NCBI GenBank assembly: GCA_028571685.1
Contig: CM053162.1
Coordinates: 68,994,351-69,058,350, forward strand
Source of the DNA: Heterohyrax brucei
Lineage: Eukaryota; Chordata; Mammalia; Hyracoidea; Procaviidae
Reading direction: 5' to 3'
DNA: 64,000 nucleotides
Made by a program: the position numbers and the translations under genes. Below the pieces are notes generated by a model. It worked only from the letters and a program-made list of their open reading frames with translations. It was not told the origin of the DNA and did no database searches. This document shows positions 21,986 through 33,969 of this stretch, piece after piece. How positions within the stretch are numbered: position 1 is the stretch's first letter; the number at the start of each line of letters is the position of its first letter.

Positions 21986-22192
21986 GTTACGGTAACTCAG
22001 GTAGTGAGTGGTTCAAGCCCTTGGCTGCTAACTGAAAGACTGGCAGTAGGCACTCAGCAGCTGCTGTGTGGGAGAAAGATGGGGCAGGCTGCTTCCCTAA
22101 AGACTTAGAGCCTTGGAATGGTGATGAGGCAGTTCTACTCTGTCTTACAGGGTCATTCTGGGTTGGAATCAACTTCACTGCATCGGGTTTTT
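21986..22192 (+). mobile_element. AfroSINE, long type (third in tandem)
   Basis: Contains the central block (gtgtgggagaaagatggggc, ggctgcttccctaaagac), then gcagttctactctgtcttac and tcgggttttt. It directly abuts the second copy. Confidence 0.87.
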
Positions 22193-22840
22193 CATTTATG
22201 CTACTGGCTGATTTGCTGATATCCTAAGAACTGTTGGTATTTTAACTGTTCTTTTGAAATAGAAAGTGCATAAATTATTGACCTTGACAACAACAACATT
22301 CCTCGTTAGATTTTTTTTACCGTGTTCTTATACATTACTGTGCAAAATGAGAAATGAAAGACATTGCTTTTGCTTTTAGAAAATATGCAACCATATTAGG
22401 GAGGCCAGATATGTCTGTCCACCTACTAACAGTTGCACGGATTTTTGTCAAGGGTCATGTAAGGGATGCAATGGCAGGTCCTTAGGGAGGGCAAGCACGA
22501 CCACGCGTGGCCCCTGGAGGTCAGAGATGGCTTCCTTGCACTGGCACCTAAGTATCCCATGAAGGGGAAGAGGAAAGCCAATACAGGGTAGGAGTCAGAG
22601 GACCATATTTACAGTTTAATTGTAATATTCTTCTCATATTAATTCCATTTTTGTTATTCCTCTTACCGATTCATTGTTGCACAATTGCTTTGTTGTAATT
22701 TTAGTAAGGGCTCCACAGCTCAAATTTTAATCCATCCTAAAGAACAGGAATTTTTAATGCTACTATATTGACTATAGAAAATATTTATTTTTAAACATAA
22801 TGTATTACTGTTTTTGTAGGAAGCAAATTGCTTTAAGTAT
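22193..22840. other. Unassigned stretch
   Basis: No gene seen. Mixed composition. Confidence 0.45.
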
Positions 22841-23290
22841 CTATCACTGAGTAACAGATTATCACAAATTCAGCCACTTAAAATAATGTATCTATTTTTT
22901 ATCTCACAGTTTCTGTGGGTCAGGAGTTTGGGCTCCCTTTCACTAGATCTCCATCTCTAGGTCCCCCCTAAGGCTGCGTTCAGTGTGATGATTGGTGCTA
23001 CGTTCTCATCTGAAGTCTTAGCTAGAGAAGGATTGGCTCCTAACTCACGTATTTGCTGGCAGAACAAAGTTCTGTGGAGGCTGAGTAACCGAAGGAGTCA
23101 GCTCTCTGCTGCTGTTACTCACGGGCCCCGGCTCAATGCCGTCTGTTATTCTGCACAGGGCAGCTTGTAACCTAGTGGCTGTCTTTATCAGGACAGAAAG
23201 CAAGCAAGTTTGATCACAAGACAAAAGTTGCATTGTGTGTAACATAATCAGGGAAATGGTTCCTCGTCACATTTGCCATATTCTATTAGC
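22841..23290. mobile_element. Old interspersed repeat, family unassigned
   Basis: The text gagtaacagattatcacaaa, gccacttaaaataatgta, tctcacagtttctgtgggtc and gccatattctattagctag resembles a medium-reiteration mammalian repeat that I know by sight but cannot name with certainty. It may be an LTR-type element. It is old and diverged. Confidence 0.45.
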
Positions 23291-23754
23291 TAGAACCAGG
23301 TCACTAGAGAGGATGCCATCAGCTGGTAAGTCACAGAAGGTGGAGATCATAGGGAGCCTGCTGAAAGTCCATCTACTAAACAAATTTGCATGTTTTACAT
23401 ACTTGGCATGCATGAGATATGGCAGAAACATGAGCCTTTTAATTCAATACATGTAATTGCTTTAGATGCCCTTGACTAGAAAACGAGTGAGGTTATTATG
23501 ATTGATATACTAGCAACTGGCTGAAAGTAGACTACAACCTAAAATCCAGTCTCACGCCTACGTTCTGTACAATGTCATGCAATTCTGAACCCTATTTATG
23601 CCCAGTTCAATCATCCATACTGTCATGAAATGGGACTAAAAAGCTTTTTATTGCTGTATTTTATGACTGTACATCAGACTAAGTAGTCTGATGTTTTAAG
23701 GTGAGTTTAAGAAAAATGTTTTGTATTTTTCTATGGGAAAATTCATATTTTTTA

Positions 23755-24268
23755 AAACCCATCACAAAAGACTGCTTTAAAGTGTTAAAAGACCAGATGT
23801 TCCTTGAGGACGAAGGTACACCTGACCCAAGCTATGGCCATTGTCAATCACCTCAAACACGTGCAAAAGCTACACAGTAAGTCAAGAAGACCAGAGGAGA
23901 ACTGACGTCTTTAAACTAGACTGTTGGTAAAGAATAGTGACTCTGTCAACGACTGCCGGAAGAATGAACAAATCTGTCTTGAAAAACTACAACCAGCAGG
24001 TTCCTTGGAAGACAGCATGGGGAGAGTGCCTGTATGTCTCTCAGACCTGTCATCTGAGGGGATCGTTCTCTGGAGAAGGACATCCAGCTCAGAAAAGAGG
24101 AAAGCTAACTTAAAAGAAGAAACTCTTTGAGAAGATTGTTGACTGCAACAGTGGACCCAAACACTGCAGCAAATGTGAGGGTCGTGCAGGACCGGGCAGT
24201 GTTTTGTTCTGCAGTGCGTAGGTCTCTATGGGCCAGAAGCTGCTCAGTGGCATCTAACGACATTTACA
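23755..24268 (+). mobile_element. RTE (BovB-type) LINE, 3' end
   Basis: Plus-strand copy of the C-terminal RTE region. It begins at aaagactgctttaaagtgtt, passes aatgaacaaatctgtcttg and gggcagtgttttgttctgca, and ends at ggcatctaacgac. It aligns with 20470-20957 and 31790-32299. No intact frame. Confidence 0.85.
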
Positions 24269-24481
24269 ATGTATGGAAGCTGGAACTATGCTTGTTCTCT
24301 GCAGTGCAGAACATGCCATCTTAAAATATGGGTGGCCATGCTGATGCTGTATTGATTTCTTCAAAGCTTTTCTAATCTACATCACACTGCGCTGCAGCCT
24401 AATTGTTTAGCCTGTAAGATGCAGAACACGGCAAGACAGTCAGAAGCAGTGCCCCAGGATTGATTCAGAGAACAAAGATTG

Positions 24482-24660
24482 CTGCTGTTGGCAGAAACCC
24501 ACGAGTCAATTCCGACGCATAGTGACCCCAGGTGGCAGAGTTGCCCCCGAGGGTTTTCTTGACTGGAATCTTTGCAGGAGCAGATCGCTAGGTCTTTCTC
24601 CACTGGGGCCACCAGCCACCAGCCATGCCACTGGCAGCGTCTGAGCCACCACAGCTCCTT
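24482..24660 (-). mobile_element. AfroSINE, long type
   Basis: Minus strand: cacgagtcaattccgacgca, tagtgaccccaggtggcaga, central block agatcgctaggtctttctcc, head gccaccacagctcc. Confidence 0.8.
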
Positions 24661-25020
24661 GATGAGTAGGGCAAGTCAACTGCGAATTTTCAAGAAGGAC
24701 TCCAGAGGAGGCATTCTGGGGTAATTTGGTGACATCTCAGCATTTAAGTGGCTATGTTCATGTAAAGCTTGTGTATGATGCTTGCATTCTTATGATTAAC
24801 AGTCACATCACAAGCCTGTAGTTCCTAGGGTTTTCATGAACATGCTGACACACCTTCTTCCCATTGAGTGTTTGTGACGATGAAAATCGCTGAGGGAGGA
24901 AAGGTTTACATCACTAAGGCATGCGCAGACGTGGGGAAAGGCAGAAGCTCTAAAGAGACTAAGAAAGTGTTGGTCAGCTACTTTGTTCAGCAATAGAAAT
25001 AACGGCACTGTGGGGGCTTC

Positions 25021-25172
25021 CAAACTAAACCAAATTCACTGACTTTGAATCAATCCAGACTCATAGTGACCCTACAGGACAGAGTGGAAGTTAACTGCTT
25101 CATAGAGTTTCCAAGGAACGACCAGTGGATTTGAACTGCCGACCTTCTGTACCAACACTTGTTATATAACCT
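25021..25172 (-). mobile_element. AfroSINE, short type
   Basis: Minus strand: aatcaatccagactcatagt, gaccctacaggacagagtgg, gtggatttgaactgccgac. The head is eroded. Confidence 0.85.
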
Positions 25173-25997
25173 CACTTTACAGTCATTTCTTTTTCTTTCC
25201 TTTTTTTTTTTTTTAAGTTTTCACTGTTGTCAATAATTTTTCCCCAAATACTTCAGGGATTTTTTGGGGGGGGAGGGGCAGAAAGCCTGAAGGTAGCTTT
25301 CGGTGTATCACTCAAGAGTACACACACATAATCGTGGCTCAACAATATGGAACTTGAGAAGAGACATCAGGGAGAGTGGCGATGGCTCTGACTGGAAGAC
25401 ACAGTGTGTAACCACCTTGGGAAGGACCTGTCTGACTTCTCAGCAGAGAGAGAGATCCAGATTTCAACTATACATCCTACCTGGAGGAGGGGACAAAAGG
25501 CACTGCTCTGTAAAAGTGCTGGACAAACAAGACAGATTAGAGGACTCAACTAGGATGAAAAATCAGACATCTTTCTGGTGAGAAATAAAAGGGAACTCTT
25601 GGCCACTCACCAGCATTAAAGATCCCCGGACACTTCTCACAGGGCGGGACTGTTAATCTCTGTTCTGGCAATATTCCAATCTGGGTAATTGTTTTCTGCC
25701 TCCCTAAATCTCTCTTTCTTCTCCATTTATATTGAAAATGTTTCACTTTCTGTCCTAAATGAATTACACTGTCACTCACTTAGAAAAGCATATGACCAAC
25801 AAGCAAGTATAAATTTGTTCTGTAAAATGTAAAGCAAGCTGCAAGCTGTCAATGTGATGCTCATCATCACTGCTGTTATTAATGCTCATCAGCTTTCTCT
25901 TGGAGGGCTTTCTTCAGTATTATTTTATTTTTTCCTTCTTGGGAAGTGCTTTCTTTCAAGTTCTCTTTCAGTATTAGACTATAAACTCTGAATCCTA
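25173..25997. other. Unassigned stretch with T and G homopolymers
   Basis: No exon recognised. T14 lies near 25201-25214 and a G-rich run (gggggggg-a-gggg) at 25265-25277. Confidence 0.5.
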
Positions 25998-26173
25998 GTC
26001 TTAAAAAAAAGAACCAAAGCCATTGCCACTAAATTGGTTCCGACTCATGGTGACCCTATAGGACAGAGTAGAACTATGTGCATAGAGTTCCCAGGGACCA
26101 TCTGGTGGATTTGAGCTGCTGACCTTTTGTTTAGTAGATGTAGCACTTAACTACTGCGCTATCAGGATTTTCA
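25998..26173 (-). mobile_element. AfroSINE, full-length, with target-site duplication
   Basis: Complete minus-strand short-type copy with an A8 tail. The direct repeat aatccta lies at 25991-25997 and 26174-26180. Confidence 0.9.
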
Positions 26174-26180
26174 AATCCTA

Positions 26181-27773
26181 TTCATAGGATGAATAAATTC
26201 ATTTTGTCTCCAGGAATAATTGCATTTTTATTTTAATAGCATCTGAATTTAAACACACATAATAACAACTACACTTTCAAGTGTGTATCTGCTGTTAGCA
26301 GATCTTTTTTAATGCTCTCTCAAAAAGTATTTTTTCTAAAAAAAAAAAAAAAGTCAATCATCTACCCTTTCCTTCCACCTTCTCATTTACCAAATCAGCC
26401 TCAGACTAAGCCTAAACAGCACCTCATCATATTTCTCAGTTTTGCTAGTCTACATGTATAAGCTGAAGGTAAACCTAATACAAGAAAAAGAAGAAAAATC
26501 TAAACAAAACAAGAAAACACCAGTGAGCATCCCTGTCACAAAATTTGAAAAGGAAAGTGAAGGCTCTTGGTTTTGGGCCTGCTCCATGAACTTGTCTGCC
26601 TTACCTTGAGATTTTATTAGCTTTCAAAACGCAGCACCCCTGGGAGGTAAAATGAAGATCTTAACAATCGCATGTGCTCTAAGGTTAAGTAAACGTCGTC
26701 TCCTTTCCTGAAAGCAATTTTAATAGGGCGACCAGGGAAGGCATAAAGAAAATACAGGGAGTTGAGAAGAGAACCGGACAAAGGGTGATTTGATGAGTAT
26801 GAAAAAGGAGTGCCCAGAAAAGCTCCTAGAACGATCACAGACCTACTTCAATCACTTTGGTCTGAGTTTGGTTCAGTTAAAGTTTTTCTATCTTCTCTTT
26901 ATTCAGGTGCTCAGCATACCTCCCACGTATTGTCTATTAAAAATCCACTGGACTTTTTAATGTTATATTATGCTCCCTAGCAATATTTCCACACAGAACG
27001 AGACAATATAAAAATAGTTTGAGCTGTCTTAAGTAGAGGGAAGGCTATATCAATCTTTTTTCCTGCTAAATTCTTTAATACAATTCTGGAATAACTCTGA
27101 AACTACTGATAGATCCGTGGGAGTTTAACATGTGTATTCAAAGGGAAAATTCAACTGTACACACTGTACAAAGAACATTCAGATTGAAAGCTGCTAGATC
27201 TATTCTGTTCACACTTGTGAAAAAAACTTGTTAAAGGTGGACTGAGATGCGTGTCTATAGATGGAAGACATTGAACTTTTAATGAATGTGATCCAGGCTG
27301 TGAAGGAGGAGAGACTGGATCTTAAATTTGACACTTTCACAAGCTACTCAGTTCTTCAAACAAGTAGAAATATAATATCAGAGGGAAAGCTCTTGCTTTG
27401 CTTCAATGTTTTTAGATGAGAATCACCTTATAAAATCTTACTATGGACTGAGTTCCATTAGAAAAACGTAGTCATACTTTCAACAGAGGACTCTGTGTTC
27501 TTCCCTTGACTCAGCCTGAGATTCTCACAGGAGCCTGTTTCCCAGTACCCTTTGTGGGACTGACTGTGTCAACAGGAAAAGCTTCATGGCTGAGTTGATG
27601 TAATCAGTAGGGCTTTCACGGGTAACTTGGTAATGATAGTCAATAAGACATTGTCATAGAGTTGATGTCACCATGAAACGTGGGAAGCTATTACAGCCAA
27701 CAAACTCTCCATCCCATGTGTCCTGGCACCTGGGTTGGAATTCTATTCCTAACTGGAATGAGAAGAAATATAA

Positions 27774-27777
<4 letters not shown>
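26181..27777. other. Unassigned stretch
   Basis: About 1.6 kb with no gene or repeat recognised. An A13 run lies near 26339-26352. Confidence 0.5.

Positions 27778-27857
<80 letters not shown>
27778..27857 (+). repeat. (GT)40 microsatellite
   Basis: About 80 bases of uninterrupted GT/TG repeat, immediately 5' of an AfroSINE. Likely highly polymorphic. Confidence 0.97.
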
Positions 27858-27859
<2 letters not shown>

Positions 27860-27860
27860 A

Positions 27861-28064
27861 GGAGCCCCCAGGTCACATAAATTGTTAGAGGTAGGGCTAC
27901 TAACCTAAAGGTCGACAGTTTGATCCCACCCAGAGGTGCTTTGCAAGCAAGCCTGGCAATATGCTTCTGAAAGTTCATAATCCATGAATACCCCACAGAA
28001 TACAGCTCTGCCCTGAAATATACGGGGTCACCATGAGTCAGAATGAACTCAATGGTCACTGGTC
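27861..28064 (+). mobile_element. AfroSINE, long type
   Basis: Head ggagcccccaggtcacataa, B-box region tcgacagtttgatccca, central block cagaggtgctttgcaagcaa and caatatgcttctgaaag, tail ggggtcaccatgagtcagaa. Confidence 0.87.
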
Positions 28065-28123
28065 CTCCATGAGTGTAACACAAGTAGAGTGAATGTCTGA
28101 TGGAAAATAGATTCTATTCCAGA

Positions 28124-28285
28124 TCAAAAGAAACTCACTGCCATCAAGTTGATTCTAGCTCATACAGACCCTACAGAACAGAATGAAACTACCCCATGGA
28201 GTTTTCAAGGAGCACCTGGTATGTTTGAACTCTTAGCCTTTTGGTTAGCAGCGACAGCACTTAACCACCGCCCACCATGGTTTCC
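28124..28285 (-). mobile_element. AfroSINE, full-length, with target-site duplication
   Basis: Complete minus-strand short type. The direct repeat ctattccaga lies at 28114-28123 and 28286-28295. Confidence 0.92.
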
Positions 28286-28295
28286 CTATTCCAGA

Positions 28296-29262
28296 CACCA
28301 TGTACCTAATACTGCCAAGCACTCTAAATCAGCAACAGCAGACTATTTTACAAGGTAAGCCGGTGACTATGAATTAAAGCAGCATCTTGAGACAGGGGAC
28401 ATCTATGAGCAGTGACAGGAGTGTATTCTTTGTGATTTCAAGATCATGGCAGCAGAAATTGCGTATCAAGCTAATGGAACAACTACCTCTTTTCAGCTGA
28501 AAAATCCCCGAAGGATTTATTATAACAGCTAACTTCTGAAACCAGACACGCTGAACATCCACACCAAATATACCCAGCAGAAATAAAGAGCAAAAGTATT
28601 TCCAGGGTTTTGGCTGCATTCCAGGTATTTTATCCGAAGTCTTTTATCCTCAGACTTATTTGTGTTCCATTTAGTTTACAAATACGATCTGAAGCATCCC
28701 CTGTTTGTATGCACGGGCTGAATCAGGCATAAAACCTTCAAGAAACCTATCTAACCAGCATCCCTCTGCACCCTAATGCTTCCCATTCCGTTTGGTGTGT
28801 CATTCTTGCTCGCTTGTTGATGGGTACAGTGCAAGGGGACAAGAGTTACTCACAGTGATGTGACACAACATGACACATCACTCAAGGTGGTTGTTTGCAA
28901 AAAGATGTTCTTCCTAGTTGAAAAGTTCTGCTCTTTGAAAGAAAAAGGTTTTAAATTTGTCTTAGCAAAATAAATAAATACAAAGATGAAAGGTCAATCC
29001 CAACCTGAAAGAGGAAAAAATACAGTATTGATCCCAATGCTGCTTGCTGAGTAACAAGGTAATAGAAGTTGCTTTATGGAAAGAAAGGTACCCAGCAGCG
29101 TTGGTGAAAACCCTGAAGAGAATGTTCCAAATGAGATCACCGCAGTATAATCGTTTCCTGTTGGCCAGCTCATGGGGGTTTCAGGGGAAGGACGGTGGGA
29201 GCTGAGAGATTCTTCCTCTACGCGATCACCTACAGAGAGGTTTAAATTAAGCTATTGCACGT
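28296..29262. other. Unassigned stretch
   Basis: No gene or recognised repeat in about 1 kb. Confidence 0.5.
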
Positions 29263-29412
29263 TCAGAAACCCTGTGACTAAGGGCTGCAGCTGCTCAGTA
29301 AAGGTCAGCCATTCCAAAGTGTCAGGTGCTCCTTAGAAACCCTACGGGCCAGTTCTCCACTGGTATACATGGTTCTGTGAATTGGAATCAACTCACCGGC
29401 AGTGAGTATGCC
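29263..29412 (+). mobile_element. AfroSINE, diverged
   Basis: agaaaccctgtgactaaggg, caggtgctccttagaaaccc, gaattggaatcaactcaccg. The head has lost several bases. Confidence 0.82.
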
Positions 29413-29846
29413 ATGTTCAGTAGCCCTAAAAGGGATGTAACTTCTTAACTTTGGCTAGGCCTGCTGGGGAGGCAAGTGCCTGTTTCCCACCACCCTTTGG
29501 TAAGAGTAGTAACCTACTCTGGAGAAACCAGTACCAAGTTACCCCTTCTTTCTACCAACTTTCTGTCAGTTTGTCGTAGAGCAATGGCTTGAATCTTTAG
29601 CAATATGTCAGAAGCTATGCCACCAGTATTTCAAATGCAAAGGTGGAGTGTGCTGTCACCGGGCAAGGAGAGCAGAAGGAGCTGTAGATAGGCAGGCATG
29701 CAAATTTAATTTGCATTGTATACTTTCACTTTATCACAATAAATAGATAGATAAATGACAAAAAAAAAGAAAGACAAGTGAGGGGAAAAAAGGCTAAAAC
29801 AGACATCAGAGGAGACTCTGAAACTTGCTTTTGAGCACAGAGTGGA

Positions 29847-29998
29847 AACAAAACCAACCCCATTACCATCTAGTCAATTCTAACATAGCAGAATATAACT
29901 GCCCCATAGAGTTTCCCAGCAGAGGCTGGTAGATTTGAACTTCTGACCTGCCGGTTTTCAGCAGCCAAGCTCTTAACCACAGTGCCACTAGGGCTCCA
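29847..29998 (-). mobile_element. AfroSINE nested in RTE
   Basis: Complete minus-strand short-type SINE (ccccattaccatctagtcaa; ctgccccatagagtttccc; ccacagtgccactagggctc). RTE sequence continues on both sides, so the SINE is younger than the RTE copy. Confidence 0.88.
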
Positions 29999-30202
29999 AA
30001 CTTAGTGCAGCTGATGCTAAAGTTAGAAAAAATGACACGAAGGAGGTAAACAAAAGACCGCAGTAGGATGGTCAACAAGACACAGTGAGATATCACAATG
30101 AAACAAGCAAAGACCTGAAGTCGGAAAATCAAATTGAAGAACATACTCAGGGTTTCTTGAGATGAAAGCTGTAACGTTGAAGTTTTCTATGGACAAAATA
30201 CT

Positions 30203-30673
30203 TGTGATGGGTTGAACTGTGTCCCCCCAAACCGTGTGTAGCCTTGTGGCTGGGTCATGATTCCTAATATTTTATGAGTGTCCTGCATTTTGTAATTTTC
30301 CTATGCTGTATGTTAAAGGATTAGGGTGGGACAGTAAATCCCTTCATAAGATCACCTCCCTGCTCCTTTCATCCTACAAGAGAGAAAAGGGAAGCAAGCA
30401 GAGAGTTGGGAACCTCATACTATCAAGAAAGCTGCACTGGAAGTAGAGCATATCCTTCAGACCTGAGTTTCCTGCTCCAAGATGTTCCCTGAACAAAGAC
30501 TGATGCAACACATGGGGTTTCCTCCAGAGCTGACAGAGGGAAAAACCTTCGCCTGGAGCAGACACCTTGAACTTGGACTTGTAGCCTACTGAATTGTGTA
30601 AGAATAAACTTTTCTTGTTAAAGCCATCCACTTTGTACTATTTCTGTTAGAGCACTATCAGGTGACTAAAATG
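30203..30673 (+). mobile_element. Solo LTR, MaLR/ERVL-like, nested in RTE
   Basis: Starts tgtgatgggttgaactgtgt, has an aataaact polyadenylation-type site near the 3' end, and closes with ctgttagagcactatcagg and gactaaaatg. The direct repeat tact flanks it at 30199-30202 and 30674-30677, and RTE text continues on both sides. There is no internal region. It is the same family as 41924-42410 and 50143-50643. It is an old fossil with no coding content. Confidence 0.82.
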
Positions 30674-32392
30674 TACTGAATGATTCAGGAAATATCAAAA
30701 GAAGATTGAAGGAACACACAGTCACTCTACCGAAAAGGACTGGTGGACATTCAACCATTTTAGGAGGCAGCACATTATAAAAAACTGATGGCACTGAAGG
30801 AAGAAGTTCAAGCTGCACTGAAAGCGTTGGAGAATAAAGGTCTCCAGGAACTGATGGAATACCAGCTGAGATGTTTTAACAACAGATGCAGCATTGGAAG
30901 CACTCACTCACTTATGCTGGAAAGTTGGAAGATAGCTGCCTGACCACCTGACTAGAAGAGATCCATATTTCTGCCCATTCCAAAGAAATGTGACCCAGCA
31001 GAATGAGGACATTAGTAAGCAGTATCATTAGCAGTGTTACACACAAGTAAACTTTTCCCGGATATCATTTAAAAGTGTTCGTAGCATTACGTTGAAAGGA
31101 ACTGCCAGAAATTCAAAGCTGGATTCAAAAGATGACAGGAAACAAAGGACATCATTGCTAACATCAGATCTAACTTAGCTGAAAGCAGAGAGGAACAAAA
31201 TGATCTTTACTTTGTTTTATTGACTATGCAAATGTATTGGACTGCATGGATCATAAGAAATTATGCATAACATAACAAAGAATGAGAATTCCATTATCTT
31301 TAATTTTGCTCATGATGAACCTAAAGGTAGACCAAGAGGTAGCTGTTTACACAGAGCAGAGGGAGACACTGTGTGGTTTAAAGGCAGGAAAGGTATGTGT
31401 CTTAGCTATAGCCTTTTACCGTACTTGTTCGATCTGTAAGCTGAGCAAATGTTCCAAGAAGCTGGAGAAGAAGGTGGCATCAGGATGGAAGGAAGACTCG
31501 TTAGCAATCTGCTATATGCAGATACACCAACTTGCTTGCTAAAGATAATGAGGACTTGAAGCACTTGCTGATGAAGAGCAAAGACTACAGCCTTCAGTAT
31601 GCACTGAACCTCAACATGCAGAAAACAAAAATTCCTCACAACTGGAACAATAAGCAAAATCATGGTAAATGGAGAAAAAATTGAAGTTGTCAAGGATTTC
31701 ATCTTACTGTGATCTATAATCAAGACCCATGGAATCAGCAGCCAGGAAATCAAAGGATATATTATTTGCTTGGGCAAATCTGCAAACGATGACTTTAAAG
31801 TGTTCAAAGCAGAGATGTCACCTTGAGAATTAAGGTGTCCCTGACTCAAGCCATCATATTTTCAAATCTTAACAAGTGTGTGTGAAAGCCAGACAATGAG
31901 TAAGGAAGACTGAAGAAGAACTGGTGCTTTGTAATTACGGTGTTGGCAAAGAATATTGAATGTACCGTGGACTACTAAAAAAATGAATAAATCTGTCTTG
32001 GAAGAAGTACAGCCAGAACACTCTTTGGAATCAAGCATGGCAAGATTTTCTGTCATATACTTTGACGGCTCATCAGGAGGAGCAAGTCCCTGAGAAGGAC
32101 ACCTAGCTTGGTAAAGGCTAAGCAAGAGAGAAGACCTTGAGCAGGAAGCACAGCCACAACAGCTGCTGCAATGAGCTACAGCGGAATGATTGCGAGGACG
32201 GTGCCTCAGTGGCGCAGAGCAGCGTTTGGTTCTATTGTGGGTAGGGTAGCTGTGAGTCAGGATCGACTCGGTAATATCTAACAGCAACCCCACAACATTC
32301 ATAGCAACTTTAAAAAATGGTTCTTGAAAAGAGAATTCTAGTACAGTACTAGTCAATTAGTGAGTATTCATGGACCACTTCTTTAATGACTA

Positions 32393-32565
32393 TGGAGCCC
32401 TCATGGCATAGTAGTTAAGCCTTAAGGCTGCTAAGCAAAAGGTCAACAGTTCAAATCTGCCAGCCACTACTTGGAAACCCTACAAGGGCTGGAAGGGGGG
32501 CAGTTCTACTTTGTTCTATGAGGTCACTATGAACCAGATTCAAGTCGATGACATTTTTTTTTTTT
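32393..32565 (+). mobile_element. AfroSINE, short type, with internal insertion
   Basis: tggagccctcatggcatagt, ggtcaacagttcaaatctgc, then an extra aagggctggaaggggg before gcagttctactttgttc. Ends in T12. Confidence 0.88.
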
Positions 32566-32574
32566 AATAAATGT

Positions 32575-32740
32575 GGGCCCTGGTTGCACAGTGGTTAAAC
32601 ATTTGATTGCTAACCAAAGAATCAGCAGTTCGAATCCACCAGCTGCTCCTTGGAAACCCTATAAGGCAGTCCTATTCTGTCCTATAGGTTGCTATGAGTT
32701 GAAATCAGCTTGACGGCAATGAGTTTGGTTTGTTTGGTTT
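32575..32740 (+). mobile_element. AfroSINE, full-length, short type
   Basis: gggccctggttgcacagtgg, agcagttcgaatccaccag, tgacggcaatgagtttggtt. It lies head to tail with the previous copy, about 10 bases apart. Confidence 0.9.
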
Positions 32741-33183
32741 AACGGCTGAGGGTTCGTGGTGGTGATCCACGGGGACAATGTTCATGCTCTCCTGCAACTT
32801 TTAGCTCAAAGAAAAAGTCACGTAATGCTAAATGCCTTAGCCAAACAGCGTGTACGCAAAGGCTTCCATATGTATTCCTTATGCTAGCTGGTCATTCTGG
32901 AGAGTGTAGCAGGACGAATCAGCCTGGGAAGAGGGTAGAGAGAGGTGGTCCAGTAACCATTTTCTTCCACAAGAATCTGAAGAATTAAGAAACAAACCCA
33001 ATTTTCTGGTGACTGGATCATGTCTTTAAAATCTGAAGGCAGTCGTACTTTCCCCAAGGCTTTTCTTCTTAGAGAAAAGTATCTCTAGTTCTTTAGATGT
33101 GGTTTCCCTAGATTTCTCAGTAACTCTTAACAGTGACCTCTAAGTGGGATATCTTTTGTTGTTTCTGCTCTTAAAATGTTTTA

Positions 33184-33345
33184 GGGTGGCATAGTGGTTA
33201 AGAACTAAAGCTACTAACCAAGAGGCTGGCAGTGTGAATCCACCAGGCATTCGGTGGAAAGGGGCAGCTCGACCTTATCTCACAGGGTCATTATGAGTGG
33301 GAATTCACTGGACTGCAGTGAGCTTTTTCTTTTCTTTTTTTTTAA
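33184..33345 (+). mobile_element. AfroSINE, short type
   Basis: gggtggcatagtggttaaga, ggctggcagtgtgaatccac, ggtcattatgagtgggaatt and a pyrimidine/T tail. Confidence 0.85.
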
Positions 33346-33847
33346 AGAAAGAAAAAACAAATGTTTTTTTTTAACTCTCGCAGGTTTGTGGTTGTTGTTT
33401 TAACCAGAGTGCGGTATTCAGTTTTTATTCTTGTGACATTTTGCATTATTAAGCGCAGCCTGCTCCTCCGGCGAGGTGAGGACTTTGCGATCTCATTCAG
33501 TCTCCCACCGAGGGTGGGTCTCTGAGTGCTGTAACAGGTGACTGGACCATCGCGTTGTCGTCAACACACTGGGAGAATTGTTAAAAAGTAAACTAGGGAT
33601 AAATATGCAAGGAAAAAGGACTTCTCACATTTGTTTCCTGTTAGTTTCTCCACTACTCAGTTTATTTTTATGCAAGTAGAATCTCCTGAAAATTACTATT
33701 TTCATGCCTTTTGGCTTGAAGTTAGGCAAGGAATTGAGGGGAAGGAGAGTAAGATAAAGAAATATGAGAATCTTCTACCTGCACTGTGTACCAAAACTTA
33801 TGTCAAATTTAACGTCAGGAAACGGTGGACTGGAACATTAGAACTGC
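33346..33847. other. Unassigned stretch
   Basis: No gene recognised. A 74-codon plus frame (33631-33855) has no known motif. Confidence 0.45.
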
Positions 33848-33931
33848 TGTGCTAGCTTTACGACCTTAAGGATCTCACTAACGTCACTAAGCTCTAAACC
33901 TATGCAGCCTTCTGTGAACATACACACAAGT

Positions 33932-33969
<38 letters not shown>

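Larger units (their letters stand above)
29770..32299 (+). mobile_element. RTE (BovB-type) LINE, about 1.9 kb, interrupted by a SINE and an LTR
   Basis: This is the longest RTE relic here. RTE sequence lies at 29770-29846 (cagaggagactctgaaactt), 29999-30202 (gcaaagacctgaagtcgga) and 30678-32299. The last piece runs through the RT region, with tatgcagatac at the YADD position, and the C-terminus (aaaacaaaaattcctcacaa; gaataaatctgtcttgg) to the tail gctgtgagtcaggatcgact and taacagcaa. The N-terminal endonuclease is lost. Many frame breaks. An AfroSINE and a solo LTR entered it later. Confidence 0.86.

Noticed and set aside
27691-28083. Minus-strand frame of 130 codons
   Set aside because: Much of it is a translated (CA)n repeat and a SINE; no domain.
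31406-32356. Two minus-strand frames of 147 and 164 codons
   Set aside because: They lie antisense to the RTE relic, so they are chance frames.
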